Assembly (NCBI RefSeq): GCF_036320965.1 | Contig: NC_092270.1 | Span: 17,154,908-17,218,907, forward strand | DNA from: Panulirus ornatus | Taxonomy: Eukaryota > Arthropoda > Malacostraca > Decapoda > Palinuridae | Reading direction: 5' to 3' | Length of the DNA: 64,000 nt | In this document: positions 1 through 11,773 of the stretch, one piece after another | Position numbering within the stretch: position 1 is the stretch's first letter | How the letters are laid out: every line of letters begins with the position of its first letter | The notes under the pieces: model-generated | The model's input: the letters and a program-made list of their open reading frames with translations, nothing else | Told to the model about the DNA's origin: nothing | The model's database searches: none | Translations under genes and position numbers: made by a program

Positions 1-1180
1 GTAGAAGATATTTAGCCTTTTTTCTCATCTATGGACATATCCTTATGAGCATTTAAAAGAATACCTGATGGTTGTATTAAGACACTGTCTTATGCCCATC
101 AAGCATCACAGTAAGCTAGTGGATAGTCATTCACATGCGGTGGTCTTAACAACCTTACAGTAGCCTATTCATGCCTATGACCTTAAAGGGCAAAGGTGAG
201 GTGGCATGAAGTAGTTAGCCACAGTTTTCACTTGCCTTGTCTGGTGCAGTGCACTCTTGTTTTCCATGGCTTAATATAGCTTGTGATATCTTTTCTTGTG
301 TTTACATGACAGATGGGTATATTATATTATTCATGAGATTACCAGGGCATGCATAGTGTTTTCTTATATTTTGAGAATTAGTGAGAAAACATCCATGTCA
401 GTTGTCGTAAAGTGAAGGTGATGTTCTTTGTCATGAAGATCAGTCTTTTACTACTTTTTGTCCTTACTTTGCATTTTTTTTCTTTTCATTTTAGTATGAC
501 TAGTTCTTTTTTTTTATCAATAAGCAAATATAGAAAAAAATTCAAAATGATGACAGTGGTAGTCCCCAATTTTATGTATAAAGCTGTGTTGAATGAAAGT
601 CTAAGTTTGAATGGTACAAGAGGCACTTATTGACACATGCCAATCCATCCCAGCATGGAAATATCTTGAGGACTATATAGACAGGCAAGAAAACTTGACA
701 ATTAAGAGTGATATGCGTAAGGCTAAGTATATCCCACAGGTTAAGTTTAGCCATATTAACCCTTTAACCCTTCCAGATGAATTTTTTTACTTGGGCAAAG
801 CATTGCATCTAGACAGATATTTACATGTTGTGTTTCATGTCTCTGTTTCAAGACCATGCACTAAGTTTAGGTGATAGCAAAAGTGGCAGTGTGCAATGAT
901 ATCTCCCCACAGTTATTCATCATCTAACCATGCCAGTGAGAGAATATTTGAGTGACTTTTTTTTTTTAGGAAGGAAACCGAACAGATTTTAGCTAGATTT
1001 AGAGGACCAGGCAGATGATGATCCTGAATTATTTGACATTTCTATCAACAGTATTCAGACTCTGTGAAAAATATTGTCTCCAACAGAATCAGATAAAACA
1101 TCCCAGTCTCACCCACTTATACAGTATGACTTCAGAGTCAAACACTATACCACCTCACTACACACTGACCTCACACAACA
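1..1180. other. Unassigned AT-rich non-coding stretch
   Basis: I recognise no gene here. Short open frames exist, the best at 611-874, but none matches a family I know and none has convincing splice context. A TTAACCCTTTAAC-type sequence near 755 resembles the end of the piggyBac-like element at 19149-19865, but I see no partner end. Probably intron or intergenic DNA. Confidence 0.4.
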
Positions 1181-2436
1181 CCACCCACCAGAACAATGAC
1201 AAAAAGTGGTTGACCATCTTCATAGCCAGCTGCCATGCCAGGGTAACTCCCAGTAGTTTCCCCAAGGAGTTGATCCTTCTCCAGCTCTCATCAATCGCTT
1301 CAAACATGAAGGTCCTTTCCTATGCAGATGACCTCACATTCACATCACAATACCCTGACACCACTGTAGCAACATCAAACATGCAGCACTACATTACACA
1401 GTTAGAATAATGGTTCATCCAGAACGTGCTGACTGCATCTTTATAGAAATTTTCAATCACTCTTAACCCCAACCAGTATGAATCCAGCTCACACCCACCA
1501 GTCACCTTGAATGGACAGTCTCTCCCACTGAGCAAAACACCAATCATTTTAGGCATCACATATGGCACACACATGATATTCACTCCCCACACCAGTAAGA
1601 TTAAGACAAAAGCTACACACATACTTAATTCTCTAAATGCCCTCAGATCACAAACTGGCATCAGATTTGGACAAGAAAAAGATTCCTCAGAGTCCAGCAC
1701 AAGCAAATCAACCTCTTTGCTCCCAACTATTACATCACCTGCTTGGTTTTCCAACCTTTCAAAAGCAAACCTAACAGAGCTGCAAATTGCACTTATTATT
1801 GTTCTCAGAAAAATCACTTGCTGCTTATCAACCATGAATACTCAGCAACTTCACAATGAAGCAAAGATCCCCCAATGCAGCTCCACCATGACATGTTTAG
1901 CACTCAGTTCTATACAACATCACTAGCCCTTTCCCCCTTAGCACTCAGTTCTATACAACATCACTAGCCCTTTCCCCCCATACCCCCATAACTAACCACC
2001 AGCCCCCAACTTAGCCATTGCCTCACACTCCAGTAACCTCTGCTCATAGATCTCCCCTTCAGAAACAAACATAACTCAGATAAATCAAATACACACTGAA
2101 ATAAACTAAGGAAGCACTCAGCAACCCGCCTCCTGACTTGGTCTTAAACACAGATCCATCCATCAGAAACCACACTCCCTAGACAAACACAGTCTCATTC
2201 TCCCACTTATACTCTGGACATCACGCACCTCTGCAACACTACAAACATCTTTTCAGCATGTCCCAAGACTCTTTATGCCCATGATTCATCTTCCATAAAG
2301 AAAACACTGAGCGCTTACTACTCAAGTGCCTTGCACTTTCTGCACATAGACGCACACACAACATATCAACACTTCATGACCTGTGGCCCCAACTTGTGGA
2401 CATGGCCAGCTTCCTAAGTGCTGCAGGAGCATCATA
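1180..2436 (+). mobile_element. Degraded jockey-clade LINE, reverse transcriptase C-terminal half
   Basis: A decayed non-LTR retrotransposon pol fragment. Around 1312-1345 it encodes VLSYADDLTF, the YADD catalytic box of jockey-type reverse transcriptases. It is followed by DTTVATSNMQHYITQLE and, after a stop and frame changes, by NGQSLPLSKTPIILGITY, typical of the jockey thumb region. The far end, near 2360-2436, reads HNISTLHDLWPQLVDMASFL in another frame, resembling the C-terminal end of arthropod jockey proteins. The endonuclease and most of the fingers domain are missing. Several stops and frameshifts make it non-functional. A ~42-bp tandem duplication lies at about 1896-1978. The clade call rests on motif recall, without a search. 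Confidence 0.7.
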
Positions 2437-2497
2437 AGGATAGAAGGGACTTCTGGGGCTGGAAGATAAGAAAAGGTGTATGGATGTTACTTATAAT

Positions 2498-3085
2498 ATA
2501 GGAGTGCAAATGATTGGGAGCTGTACAAGAGAAGTTGACAGGATGTCAAGAGGAGGGTGCAAAGGGTTTAAAAAGAGGGCAAATGTGAGATGGGATGAGC
2601 AAGTATCAGTACATCTCAAGGACAGAAATATTTTGGAAGGACGTTAATAGTGTGAGAAAAACAAGAGAAGAAATGGGAATATTGGTGAAGGGGCAAAAAG
2701 TGGTAAAAGGAAGTGTTCAGGTGAGGTGAGATGGAGCAAGTACTTTAAAAGATTGTTAAAATGTATTTGATGATAGGGTGTCAAATGTAGGGTGTTTGGG
2801 TTAAGGAGGTATGCAAAGTGAGAGAGTTAAGAAAAATGGTTTCATGAAGACAGAAGAGTTGATGAAAGCCTTGACTATGATGAAATGTAGCAATGTGGCT
2901 GGAGTATTGCAGCTGAATTTCTGAAGAAAGGAGGTGGAGTGACTGTGTTGTTAGTTGGTTAGTTAGGATTTTCATTGTATGTATGCATCATACAGAAGTG
3001 CCTGAGGATTGGCAGAATGCATGTTTAATGCCACTGTATGAAGACAAGGGTGATAATGGGGAATGTTCTAATCACATCTATAGCA
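2498..3085 (+). mobile_element. RTE-1 fragment, linker to early RT, decayed
   Basis: An old piece of the RTE-1 LINE. Segments such as gggcaaatgtgagatggg, attttggaaggacgttaat and gcctgaggattggcagaatg match the linker and first RT motifs of better copies, for example 27300-27480 and 45080-45110. It is heavily mutated with no long open frame. It sits head to head with the minus-strand piece that follows. Confidence 0.6.
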
Positions 3086-3111
3086 ACCATACATCATTAG
3101 GACTACTATAC

Positions 3112-3838
3112 ATTCAAACATACCTGTTTTTGCCTTCCTAGATGGTGATCTCTCTTTCCACACATTCCACAGTGCTCAAAAAACCCTCACCCCTGTCACT
3201 CACTCTGTGACTCACCTCCGCTTCCATGGTTCCATACACTGCCAGGTGTCCAAAACATCCCATTTCATTTAAACTCACACCCTAACTAACCTGTTTCTTT
3301 GTATTGTTAAACTTGATAAACTTGATTTTATTCTCGTTTACTCTCAATTTTCTCGTTTCACTCACTCTTCCAAGCTCAGACACCAACTTTTGCAGTTTTT
3401 GTCTCAATTCTGCCTCTTGCGCTTGGTCATCAGCCAACAACAACTGACTCATTTTCCAGGCATCCTCATCTAATACAGACTGCATACCTACCCTTCTCTG
3501 CAAGACTTGCATTTAGCTTCCTTACCACCCCATCCATAAACAAATTAAACAGCCATGATGACATGGTGACAGACCCTTGCCACAGACCCACCATTCCTTG
3601 GAATGATTCATCCTTCTCTCTACCTACTCACACACATGCCTTAATACTCTTAATATAAACTCCTCACTACTTCAGACAGCATTCCTCCTACACTATATAT
3701 TTGTAAAACCTTCCACAAAACATCTCTGTCAACCTTATTATATGCTTTGTCATGATCCATTAATACCACATACATATCCATCTGTTTCTCCAAGGATTTC
3801 TCACAGACATCTATTGAAGCATACACATGATCCACATA
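3112..3838 (-). mobile_element. RTE-1 fragment, RT palm region, decayed
   Basis: Read on the minus strand this matches the RTE-1 reverse transcriptase from the ALKNVCEKYLEKQMDLYV stretch through motif A (seen as VLMDHDKAYNKVDRDVLWKV at about 3705-3765) to the thumb. The catalytic FADD region at about 3430-3445 is changed (LLADDQAQ) and stops interrupt it. The orientation is opposite to both neighbours, so this is a separate insertion or an inversion. Confidence 0.6.
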
Positions 3839-3889
3839 TCTGTCATTCCTAAGACAACATTATTTTCCCGAGTCAGATGTTCTGTGCTT

Positions 3890-5086
3890 ACCACCGCCCT
3901 ATATGTGTTGTTTGTCGAGGGTGCAGTGCTGGTGGCTGGTTCGAGTGAGAGGCTGCAGAGGTTGGTGACTGAGTTTGGAAAGGTGTGTAAGGGGAGAGAG
4001 TGGATGTGGTTGGAGCAAGGTTGTTGGGTTCAGCAGGGTTGAGAGGCAAGTTGGTTGGGATGTGGGTTTGAATGGAGAAAAACTGGAGGAAGTGAAGTGT
4101 TTTAGATATCTGGGAGTGGACTTAGCAGCAAATGATACCATGGAAGCCGAAGTGAGTCACAGGGTGGGGGAGGGGCAAAGGTTCTTGGAGCAAAGAGGAA
4201 TGTGTGGAAGGAGAAAACATCTCGGAGAGCAAAAATGGGTATGTTTGAAGAAATAGTAGTTCCAACAATATTATATGGTTGCAAGGCATGGGCTATAGAT
4301 AGAGTTGTACGGATGAGGGTGGATGTGTTATAAATGAAATGTTTGAGGGCAATATGTAAGTAATGAAAGGGAAAAAGAGATGTGTGGAAATGAAAAAAAG
4401 TGTGGTTGAGAGAGCAAAAGAGGGTATGCTGAAATGGTTTGGAGAGAATGAGTGTGGAAAAGTTGACAAAAAGGATATATTTGTCAGAGGTGGAGGGAAC
4501 AAGGAGAAGTGGGAGACCAAATTAGAAGTAGAAGGATGGAGTGAAAAAGATTTTGAGTGATCAGGGCCTGAACATACTGGAGGATGAGAGGTGTGCAAGG
4601 AATAGAGTGAATTGGAATGATGTGTTGTACTGGGGTCGACATGCTGTCATTGTACTGAACCAGGGCATGTGAAACATCTAGGGTAAACCATGAAAAGGTC
4701 TGTGGGTCCTGGATGTGGATAGAGAGCTGTGTTTCGGTGCATTACACATGACAGCTAGAGACTGAGTGAGAGTGGAGTGAATGTGGTCTTTTTGTCTGTT
4801 ATCCTGGCACTACCTCGCTGAAGCAGGGGGTAGTGATACTGTTTCCTGTGGGGCAGGGTAGTGCCAGGAATGGATGAAGGCAAGCATATATGACTATGTA
4901 CATATGTATATATGTGTATGTCTGTGTATGTGTAGGTATATGCATGTATGTGTTTATATGTTGATATGTATATGTATATGTGTGTGTGTATGATAGTTTA
5001 TGTGTATATGTGTGTATATAAGTGGATGGGCCATTCTTTGTCAGTTTCCCAGCACTACCTTGCTGGTGCAGGAAACAGTAATCAAG
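3890..5086 (+). mobile_element. RTE-1 3' portion with 3'UTR, decayed
   Basis: The plus-strand 3' part of an old RTE-1 copy. It starts in the RT at LVAGSSERLQRLVTEFGKVC (after motif C) and includes EEVKCFRYLGVDLAAN, a C-terminal part with frameshifts, the conserved coding end near 4665 (gaaccagggcatgtga), and a diverged tail to about 5086 with two copies of the CTACCTYGCTG module (near 4805 and 5050) and TG/TA-rich DNA between them. The tail ends only ~115 bp upstream of the first sulfatase exon. Confidence 0.65.
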
Positions 5087-5202
5087 TATGATAGATAAGA
5101 TAAATGTATATCTATTGCACCATTATGTAGTATGCTGCTTATCTTGGATACTTCCAATTTTTTTTTTTCAGTTTATCATTAACCAGATTCTTTTGGTCTT
5201 AG

Positions 5203-5429
5203 GTCTTAACCATGATGTTATATATGGGCCCCAGCCCTATGGAATCCCACTTGGTGTGAAGCTGCTACCACAACACTTGCTAAAATTGGGTTATGCTACT
5301 CATCTTGTTGGAAAGTGGCACCTTGGAATGGCCATTCGTGAATTAACCCCCACCTATAGAGGCTTTATGTCTCATTTTGGCTACTGGACAGGTCACCAAG
5401 ATTATTATGATCACACATCTCAGGAAGGG
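5203..5429 (+). CDS. Arylsulfatase (ARSB-like) internal exon, copy 1
   Basis: One exon of a type I sulfatase of the arylsulfatase B/I/J group, enzymes that hydrolyse sulfate esters in lysosomes or the secretory route. The 76-residue product runs from GLNHDVIYGPQPYG through LLPQHLLKLGYATHLVGKWH and YRGFMSHFGYWTGHQDYY to DHTSQEG. GYATHLVGKWH fits sulfatase signature 2; its Lys and His are active-site residues in the family. The acceptor is chosen as the AG at 5201-5202, giving entry phase 1, because it matches the homologous exon at 42795; an alternative AG with a stronger pyrimidine tract lies at 5170-5171. The donor is GT at 5430-5431, exit phase 0. The exon with the CxPSR active-site cysteine is not in this window. 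No stops or frameshifts. Confidence 0.85.
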
Positions 5430-6483
5430 GTATGGGTACCTTTTTGTTTACCTTGCATTGCTTTTATTTCTTGAGATTTACTCTGATTTTAGAGTTTTAT
5501 CCATATGGGTTTATCTCTGACAATTTTTTTGTCATCAGTATTTGACAAAATTAATATACAAGCACCTATTTAACAGGCCTATTTTTCATCACATGTATTT
5601 TTCAGTATTTTTTTAATCTCAATGTATCATCACCCATTGTCCAGAAATTTAGACTAAGAATTTTCTTCCATTCACCCATATGTGAGCATAACTCTAATCT
5701 CTACTTTTTTGCTTACTCTCCTCTCCACCTTTAAGTATTTCAGTCTGTCTTTCTGTTTGCTCTTTTCCCCTCCATTTGCTTTTCACCTAATTTGCAATGA
5801 TTCTCATAGTCTTCCTTCATACTGCTATTCTTCTTATGTTCAAAGCATTTCTGCAGTGCATGATATACTTTCACAACCACTTTTTAGTACCTCATTCTGA
5901 GATTCTTTGCTGCCTTTTGTTCTTTCTTCTTAATGCACTTCTTATTCTTATGCAATTCTTCTTAACTGTGTCAGGGTGGGCTAAAGTATACTTTTTGATA
6001 GGTTCTGCCTCACCTTCACACTCATGTCTCTACTACCACTCATAACTTTCGCAGGCTGCTTGCAGCTCATTTTTCTTTCCATCAGCCTAAGATATGCCTC
6101 TATCCATTCTTCCATCTTTACTAACACACTTCCTTAGATGTGTGAAGATTTAAACCCTTTCTAGCTTCTCACCTTTCCACCATAAGTCATATATTGATGT
6201 CCATTTTTAAGAACTGCTGCCTTACACAGTTTGTTGATTTTTACTGTCAAGGTCCCTTTTCTTTTGTATACTTGATATTCTCATAGTGTTTTTCTTTCTC
6301 CTCACTAATATTGTATCATCTTCATGCATGTATCATCTTCCTACCCTGTCTATCCCTTTCCAATTTATGCATATTAACATCAAAAAGAAACTAAACATAT
6401 GTCTTTTGCGCTTGGTTTAGCTCCAGCCTCAGTTTGTTCTCGTTGCCAAATTCTGCCAATTTCTTTATGTTGAAACCCTTCAC
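5430..6483. other. Intron-like DNA downstream of sulfatase exon 1
   Basis: AT- and pyrimidine-rich, with no recognisable coding segment or element. Open frames at 5682-6045 are low-complexity and Leu/Ser/Phe-rich. Consistent with intron sequence after the donor at 5430. Confidence 0.5.
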
Positions 6484-6620
6484 TTTTTAATGTTTGATGG
6501 TGTGAAAGCCTTTTATAGAGGAGCAAATGCATGTAAAAGAGTGAATGGAGAGTTGAGTGAAAGGTTTGGGATCCATGTAGGTGTGAGGCAGGTTTGTGTG
6601 ATGTCAATGTGGCTATTTAA
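6484..6620 (+). mobile_element. RTE-2 (second RTE family) RT fragment, part 1 of 3
   Basis: Encodes DGVKAFYRGANACKRVNGEL and then GIHVGVRQVCVMSMWLFN, the RT motif B region of an RTE family distinct from RTE-1 (compare ANACKRVNGELSERF with the RTE-1 CKACVRVGREESDWF). The sequence stops at LFN where RTE-1 copy A begins, and resumes at 10128 with MYGVMRELKRKLGSV, so this is the left half of a split element. Confidence 0.7.
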
Positions 6621-9600
6621 TAGGGGAGAAAGAATACTTCCCACACATTCCTCATGGGTCGCAGAAGGCGACTAAAGGGAACGGGAGCGGGGGCTAGAAA
6701 CCCTCCTCTCCTTGTATTTTAACTTTCTAAATGGGGAAACAGAAGAAGGAGTCACGCAGGGAGTGCTCATCCTCCTCGAAGGCTCAGATTGGGGTGTCTA
6801 AATGTGTGTGGATGTAACCAAGATGAGAAAAAAGGAGAGTTCGGTAGTATGTTTGAGGAAAGGAACCTGGATGTTTTGGCTCTGAGTGAGACAAAGCTCA
6901 AGGATAAAGGAGAAGAGTGGTTTGGGAATGTCTTGGGAGTAAAGTCAGGGGTTAGTGAGAGGACAAGAGCAAGGGAAGGAGTAGCACTACTCCTGAAACA
7001 GGAGTGGTGGGAGTATGTGATAGAGTGTAAGAAAGTAAACTCTAGATTGATATGGATAAAACTGAAAGGGGATGGAGAGAGATGGATGATTATTGGTGCA
7101 TATGCACCTGGACATGAGAAGAAAGATCATGAGAGGCAAGTGTTTTGGGAGCAGCTAGGTGAGTGTGTCAGTAGTTTTGATGCACAAGACTGGGTTATAG
7201 CGATGGGTGATTTGAATGGAAAGGTGAGTAATGTGGCAGTTGAGAGAATAATTGGTGTACATGGGGTGTCCAGTGTTGTAAATGGAAATGGTGAAGAGCT
7301 TGTAGATTTATGTGCTGAAAAAGGACTGGTGATTGGGAATACCTGGTTTAAAAAGAGAGATATACATAAGTACACGTATGTAAGTAGGAGAGATGGTCAG
7401 AGAGCATTATTGGATTACATGTTAATTGATAGGTGCGTGAAGAGAGACTTTTGGATGTTAATGTGCTGAGAGGTGCAACTGGAGGGATGTCTGATCATTA
7501 TCTTGTGGAGGCAAAGGTGAAGATTTGTAGAGGTTTTCAGAAAAGAAGAGAGAATATTGGGGTGAAGAGAGTGGTTAGAGTAAGTGAGCTTGGGAAGGAG
7601 ACCTGTGTGAGGAAGTACCAGGAGAGACTGAGTACAAAACGGAAAAAGGTGAGAACAAAGGACATAAGGGGAGTGGGAGAGGATTGGGATGTATTTAGGG
7701 AATCAGTGATGGCTTGTGCAAAAGATGCTTGTGGCATGAGAAGCGTGAGAAGTGGGCAGATTAGAAAGGGTAGTGAGTGGTGGGATGAAGAAGTAAGATT
7801 ATTAGTGAAAGAGAAGAGAGAGGCATTTGGATGAGTTTTGCAGGGAAATAATGTAAATGAGTGGGGGATGTATAAAAGAAAGAGGCAGGAGGTCAAGAGA
7901 AAGGTGCAAGAGGTGAAAAAGAAGGCAAATGAGAGTTGGGGTGAGAGAGTATCATTAAATTTTAGGGAGAATAAAAAGATGTTTTGGAAAGAGGTAAATA
8001 AAGTGCGTAAGACAAGGGAACAAATGGGAACATCAGTGAAGGGGGCTAATGGGGAGGTGATAACAAGTAGTGGTGATGTGAGAAGATGGAGTGAGTGTTT
8101 TGAAGGTTTGTTGAATGTGTTTGATGATAGAGTGGCAGATATAGGGTGTTTTGGTCGAGATGGTGTGCAAAGTGAGAGGGTTAGGGAGAATGATTTGGTA
8201 AACAGAGAAGAGGTAGTAAAAGCTTTGCGGAAGATGAAAGCTGGCAAGGCAACGGGTTTGGATGGTATTGCAGTGGAATTTATTAAAAAGGGGGTGACTG
8301 TATTGTTGACTTGTTGGTAAGGTTATTTAATGTATGTATGACTCATGGTGAGTTGCCTGAGGACTGGCAGAATGCTTGCATAGTGCCACTGTACAAAGGC
8401 AAAGGGAATAAGAGTGAGTGCTCAAATTACAGAGGTATAAGTTTGTTGAGTACGTGTGCAGAGCATCAGATTGGGGAAGAGCAGTGTGGTTTCAGAAGCG
8501 GTAGAGGATGTGTGGATGAGGTGTTTGCTTTGAAAAATGTATGTGAGAAATACTTAGAGAAGCAAATGGATTTGTATGTAGCATTTATGGATCTGGAGAA
8601 GGCATATGATAGAGATGATAGAGATGCTCTGTGGAAGGTATTAAGAATATATGGTGTGGCATGTAAGTTGTTAGAAGCAGTGAAAAGTTTTTATCGAGGA
8701 TGTAAGGTATGTGTATGTATAGGAAGAGAGGAAAGTGATTGGTTCCAGTGAATGTTGGTTTGCGGCAGGGGTGCGTGTTGTCTCCATAGTTGTTTAATTT
8801 GTTTATGGCTGGGGTAGTTAGAGAGATGAATGCAAGAGTTTTGGAAAGAGGTCAAGTATGCAGTCTGTTGTGGATGAGAGAGCTTGAGAAGTGAGTCAGT
8901 TGTTGTTTGCTGATGATACAGCACTGGTGGCAGATTCGGGTGAGAAACTGCAGAAGCTGGTAACTGAGTTTGGTAAAGTGTGTGAAAGAAGAAACCTGAG
9001 AGTAAAGGGGAATAAGAGCAAGGTTATTAGGTACAGTGGGGTTGAGGGACAAGTCAGTTGGGAGGTAAGTTTGAATGGAGAAAAACTGGAGGAAGTGAAA
9101 TGTTTTAGATATCTGGGAGTGGATCTGGCAGCGGATGGAACCATGGAAGTGGAAGTGAATCATAGGGTGGGGGAGGGGGCAAAAGTTCTGGGAGCGTTGA
9201 AAATTGTGTGGAAGTCGAGAATGTTATCTTGGAAAGCAAAAATGGGTATGTTTGAAGGAATAGTGGTTCCAACAATGTTATATGGTTGTGAGGCATGGGC
9301 TATAGATAGAGTTGTATGGAGGAGGATGGATGTGCTGGAAATGAGATGTTTCAGGACAATACGTGGTATGAGGTGGTTTGATCGAGTAAGTAATGAGAGG
9401 GTAAGAGAGATGCGTGGTAATAAAAAGAGTGTGGTTGAGAGAGCAGAAGAGGGTGTTTTGAAATGGTTTGGTCACATGGAGGGAATGAGTGAGGAAATAT
9501 TGACAAAGAGGATGTATGTGTCAGAGGTGGAGGGAACGAGAAGTGGGAGACCAAATTGGAGGTGGAAAGATGGAGTGAAAAAGATTTTGAGTGATCGGGG

Positions 9601-10127
9601 CCTGAACATGCAGGAGGGTGAAAGGTGTGCAAGGAATAGAATGAATTGGAATGATGTGGTATACTGGGGTCGACATGCTGTCAGTGGATTGAACCAGGGC
9701 ATGTAAAGCATCTGGGGTAAACCAATGAAAGTTTTGTGGGGCCTGGATGTGGAAAGGGAGCTGTGGTTTCGGTGCATTATGCATGACAGCTAGAGACTGA
9801 GTGTGAACGAATGTGGCCTTTGTTGTCCTTTCCTAGCGCTACCTCACGCTCATGCGGGGGGAGGGGGTTGTCATTTCATGTGTGGCAGGGTGGCAACAGG
9901 AATGGATACGGGCAGACAGTATGAATTATGTACATGTGTATACATGTATATGTCTGTGTGTGTATATATATGTATATGTTGAGATGTATAGGTATGTATA
10001 TGTGCATGTGTGGATGTGTATGTACATACATGTGTATGTGGGTGGGTGGGGCCATTCTTTCGTCTGTTTCCTTGCACTACCTCCCTAACGCGGGAGACAG
10101 CGACAAAGTATAATAAAATAAATAATA
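6621..10127 (+). mobile_element. RTE-1 copy A, nearly full length, frameshifted
   Basis: About 3.5 kb covering almost the whole element. It starts within the conserved 5' leader (ggggagaaagaatacttccc, 6623). Endonuclease motifs GCLNVCG, ALSETKL, IIGAYAPG, AMGDLNGKV and GMSDHYLVEAKV lie in 6789-7510, the linker in 7520-8320, RT motifs CSNYRGISLLS, CGFRSGRGC, AFMDLEKAYDR and LLFADDTALVADSG in 8390-8945, then the C-terminal region to 9706. The original ORF is broken into at least five frames: an extra G near the expected start (ATGGGGAAAC at 6732), frameshifts near 7440, 7834, 8315 and 8750, and a small deletion after ISLLS. The long 3'UTR ends in a hairpin and an A-rich tail. Inserted into RTE-2. 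Confidence 0.85.
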
Positions 10128-10811
10128 GTATATGTATGGAGTGATGAGAGAGCTGAAAAGAAAACTAGGGAGTGTTGTGATGAGATTGGATGGATAGTAG
10201 CAAGCTTGTTTGCGGATGATACTGTGTTGTTTGTGGAGAGTGAAGAGGGGTTGCAGAAGGTTTTAGGTGTTTTGTAATGTGTGTAAGCATGGGTAATTGA
10301 AGGTAAATGCAAGTCAAAGTAAAGTAATGATGTTTGAAAGGAAACAGAGTGAAAGTATAGATTTTGTAAAAGCATATAGAGTGAAAGAAGAAAGCGTACT
10401 AAATTGTGCTTTGGATATGGAGAGGAGAAAGATTGGAAGAAATGAGAGTTTAAGTATCCTGTCTTCGGTAAGTTTGGTGATGTGGAAGGAGATAAAGGTG
10501 AGAGCAGTACAGGTTAGAAGAGTCACTGGGTCCCTTAACAGAATGATGAAGGTTAGAGGTGTAAGTATGGAAGTGAAGAGAGGATTGAGGGACAGCATAG
10601 TCTTCCCGATCCTGACCTATGCAGCCAAAACATGGACTTGGAATGAGTCACATAGGTCATAGATACAGGCTGCGGAAGTGAACTGTTTGAGAAGAGCATG
10701 TGGTGTGACTAGATAGAATAAAGGAAGAAATGAAAGGGTGTATGAGAGATGTGTTATGGCAGGGAATGTAAAGGAAATGAATTATGGAGTGGTAGAATGG
10801 GTGAAACGTAA
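10128..10811 (+). mobile_element. RTE-2 RT fragment, part 2 of 3
   Basis: Continues the element begun at 6484. It encodes MYGVMRELKRKLGSV, ASLFADDTVLFVESEEGLQK (catalytic FADD), KVNASQSKVMMFERKQSES, GSLNRMMKVRGVSMEVKRGL and TYAAKTWTWNESHRS, in order along an RTE reverse transcriptase and its C-terminal region, with several stops and frameshifts. It ends at VEWVKRNT where the Tigger element is inserted. Confidence 0.75.
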
Positions 10812-10813
10812 TA

Positions 10814-11771
10814 CAGGTACACCACCAAATTGCCGGCAACTGATTGGTTTAGCACCTTCTTTAGTCCAAACAGAATTACATGAGGGCACTTGAAATTACC
10901 GTGGCCACCAGACTGGTCTACTGGGCGGCCACAGATGGCATTGTGTGTAGGGCACGCTTATTTACATTCTTTACACTGCATTTGTTAGTGGTGATACTGC
11001 AATTCTGTGAGATTCATAGCTTATTTTGCTGTAATTTAACCGTAGCTATGGCTTTTAAGACATATGAGAGTGTGAGCCGTGGTGTCAAACATAAACATCA
11101 GTCCATATCGATCCAAGATAAAGAAGAACTGTTGAAAAAATGGACCGTGGTTTTTGGTGCATAAGCTATGTTACATCTACAGTATTGGTTCATCAACTGT
11201 TTTTGATATAAAGAAGCAAAGGGAGAAAATATTGAAATTCTATGCAGAAGTGATTCCAAGAAGCAAATGACTATTAGAAAAATTATGAAAGATGGTAAGA
11301 GTACTGAGCATGATCGAGTGATGATGGAATGGTTTCGACAGCGTTGGAGTGATGGAGTAGACTTGTCAGGTAGCATGATAATGGACCGGGCTAAGTTGTT
11401 CCATAGAAAACTTAAATTGCATCATGAGCATGACTTTAGTGAAGGACGGCTTCAAAGATTCAAGAAGCATCATTGAATTTCCATGAATAAAGTGTGTGGA
11501 GAAAAGTGGTCTGCAAACCATGAAGGAGCTACCAAGTATGTGGATAAATTTGTGAAACTCGTAGCTGACGAGCACCTCAGTCCTAAGCAGGTGTATAATG
11601 CAGATGAATATTTTAGACACATGGTATACTTTAGGCACATAGGAGATGTATATTTAGTGGGTTAGAGGTGTGTTGATGAATTATTATTACGTGCCCACGG
11701 TTGGTCTAGCAAAACGGTTAATCTAGCAAGGCTTTGGAACCAAGAGTGCCAGAAAATCGGTGATGTACCTG
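10814..11771 (+). mobile_element. Tigger/pogo DNA transposon copy 1 (defective)
   Basis: A cut-and-paste transposon of the pogo superfamily, flanked by TA (10812-10813 and 11772-11773). Termini are CAGGTACACCACC at the left and the inverted CAGGTACATCACC at the right. The interior encodes a jerky/CENP-B-like transposase N-terminal half: SVSRGVKHKHQSISIQDKEE (helix-turn-helix start), RKIMKDGKSTEHDRVMMEWF, KLFHRKLKLHHEHDFSEGRL and KYVDKFVKLVADEHLSPKQV, ending at YNADE, where the first catalytic Asp lies in this family. The rest of the DDE domain is deleted, and stops interrupt the frame, so it cannot encode an active enzyme. Its target is RTE-2; removing it with one TA restores the reading VKRNTLRWFG. 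Confidence 0.85.
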
Positions 11772-11773
11772 TA

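Noticed and set aside
611..874. Possible small host exon (87 codons)
   Set aside because: No recognised family, no clear splice sites, and no conservation evidence available.
4862..5010. TG/TA-rich tracts as promoters or replication origins
   Set aside because: They are part of the RTE 3'UTR, repeated wherever the tail occurs, with no further regulatory signal.
6789..9706. A host gene resembling craniofacial development protein 2
   Set aside because: Such names arise from RTE endonucleases in automatic annotation. The presence of RT motifs, element ends and many truncated copies shows it is a retrotransposon.
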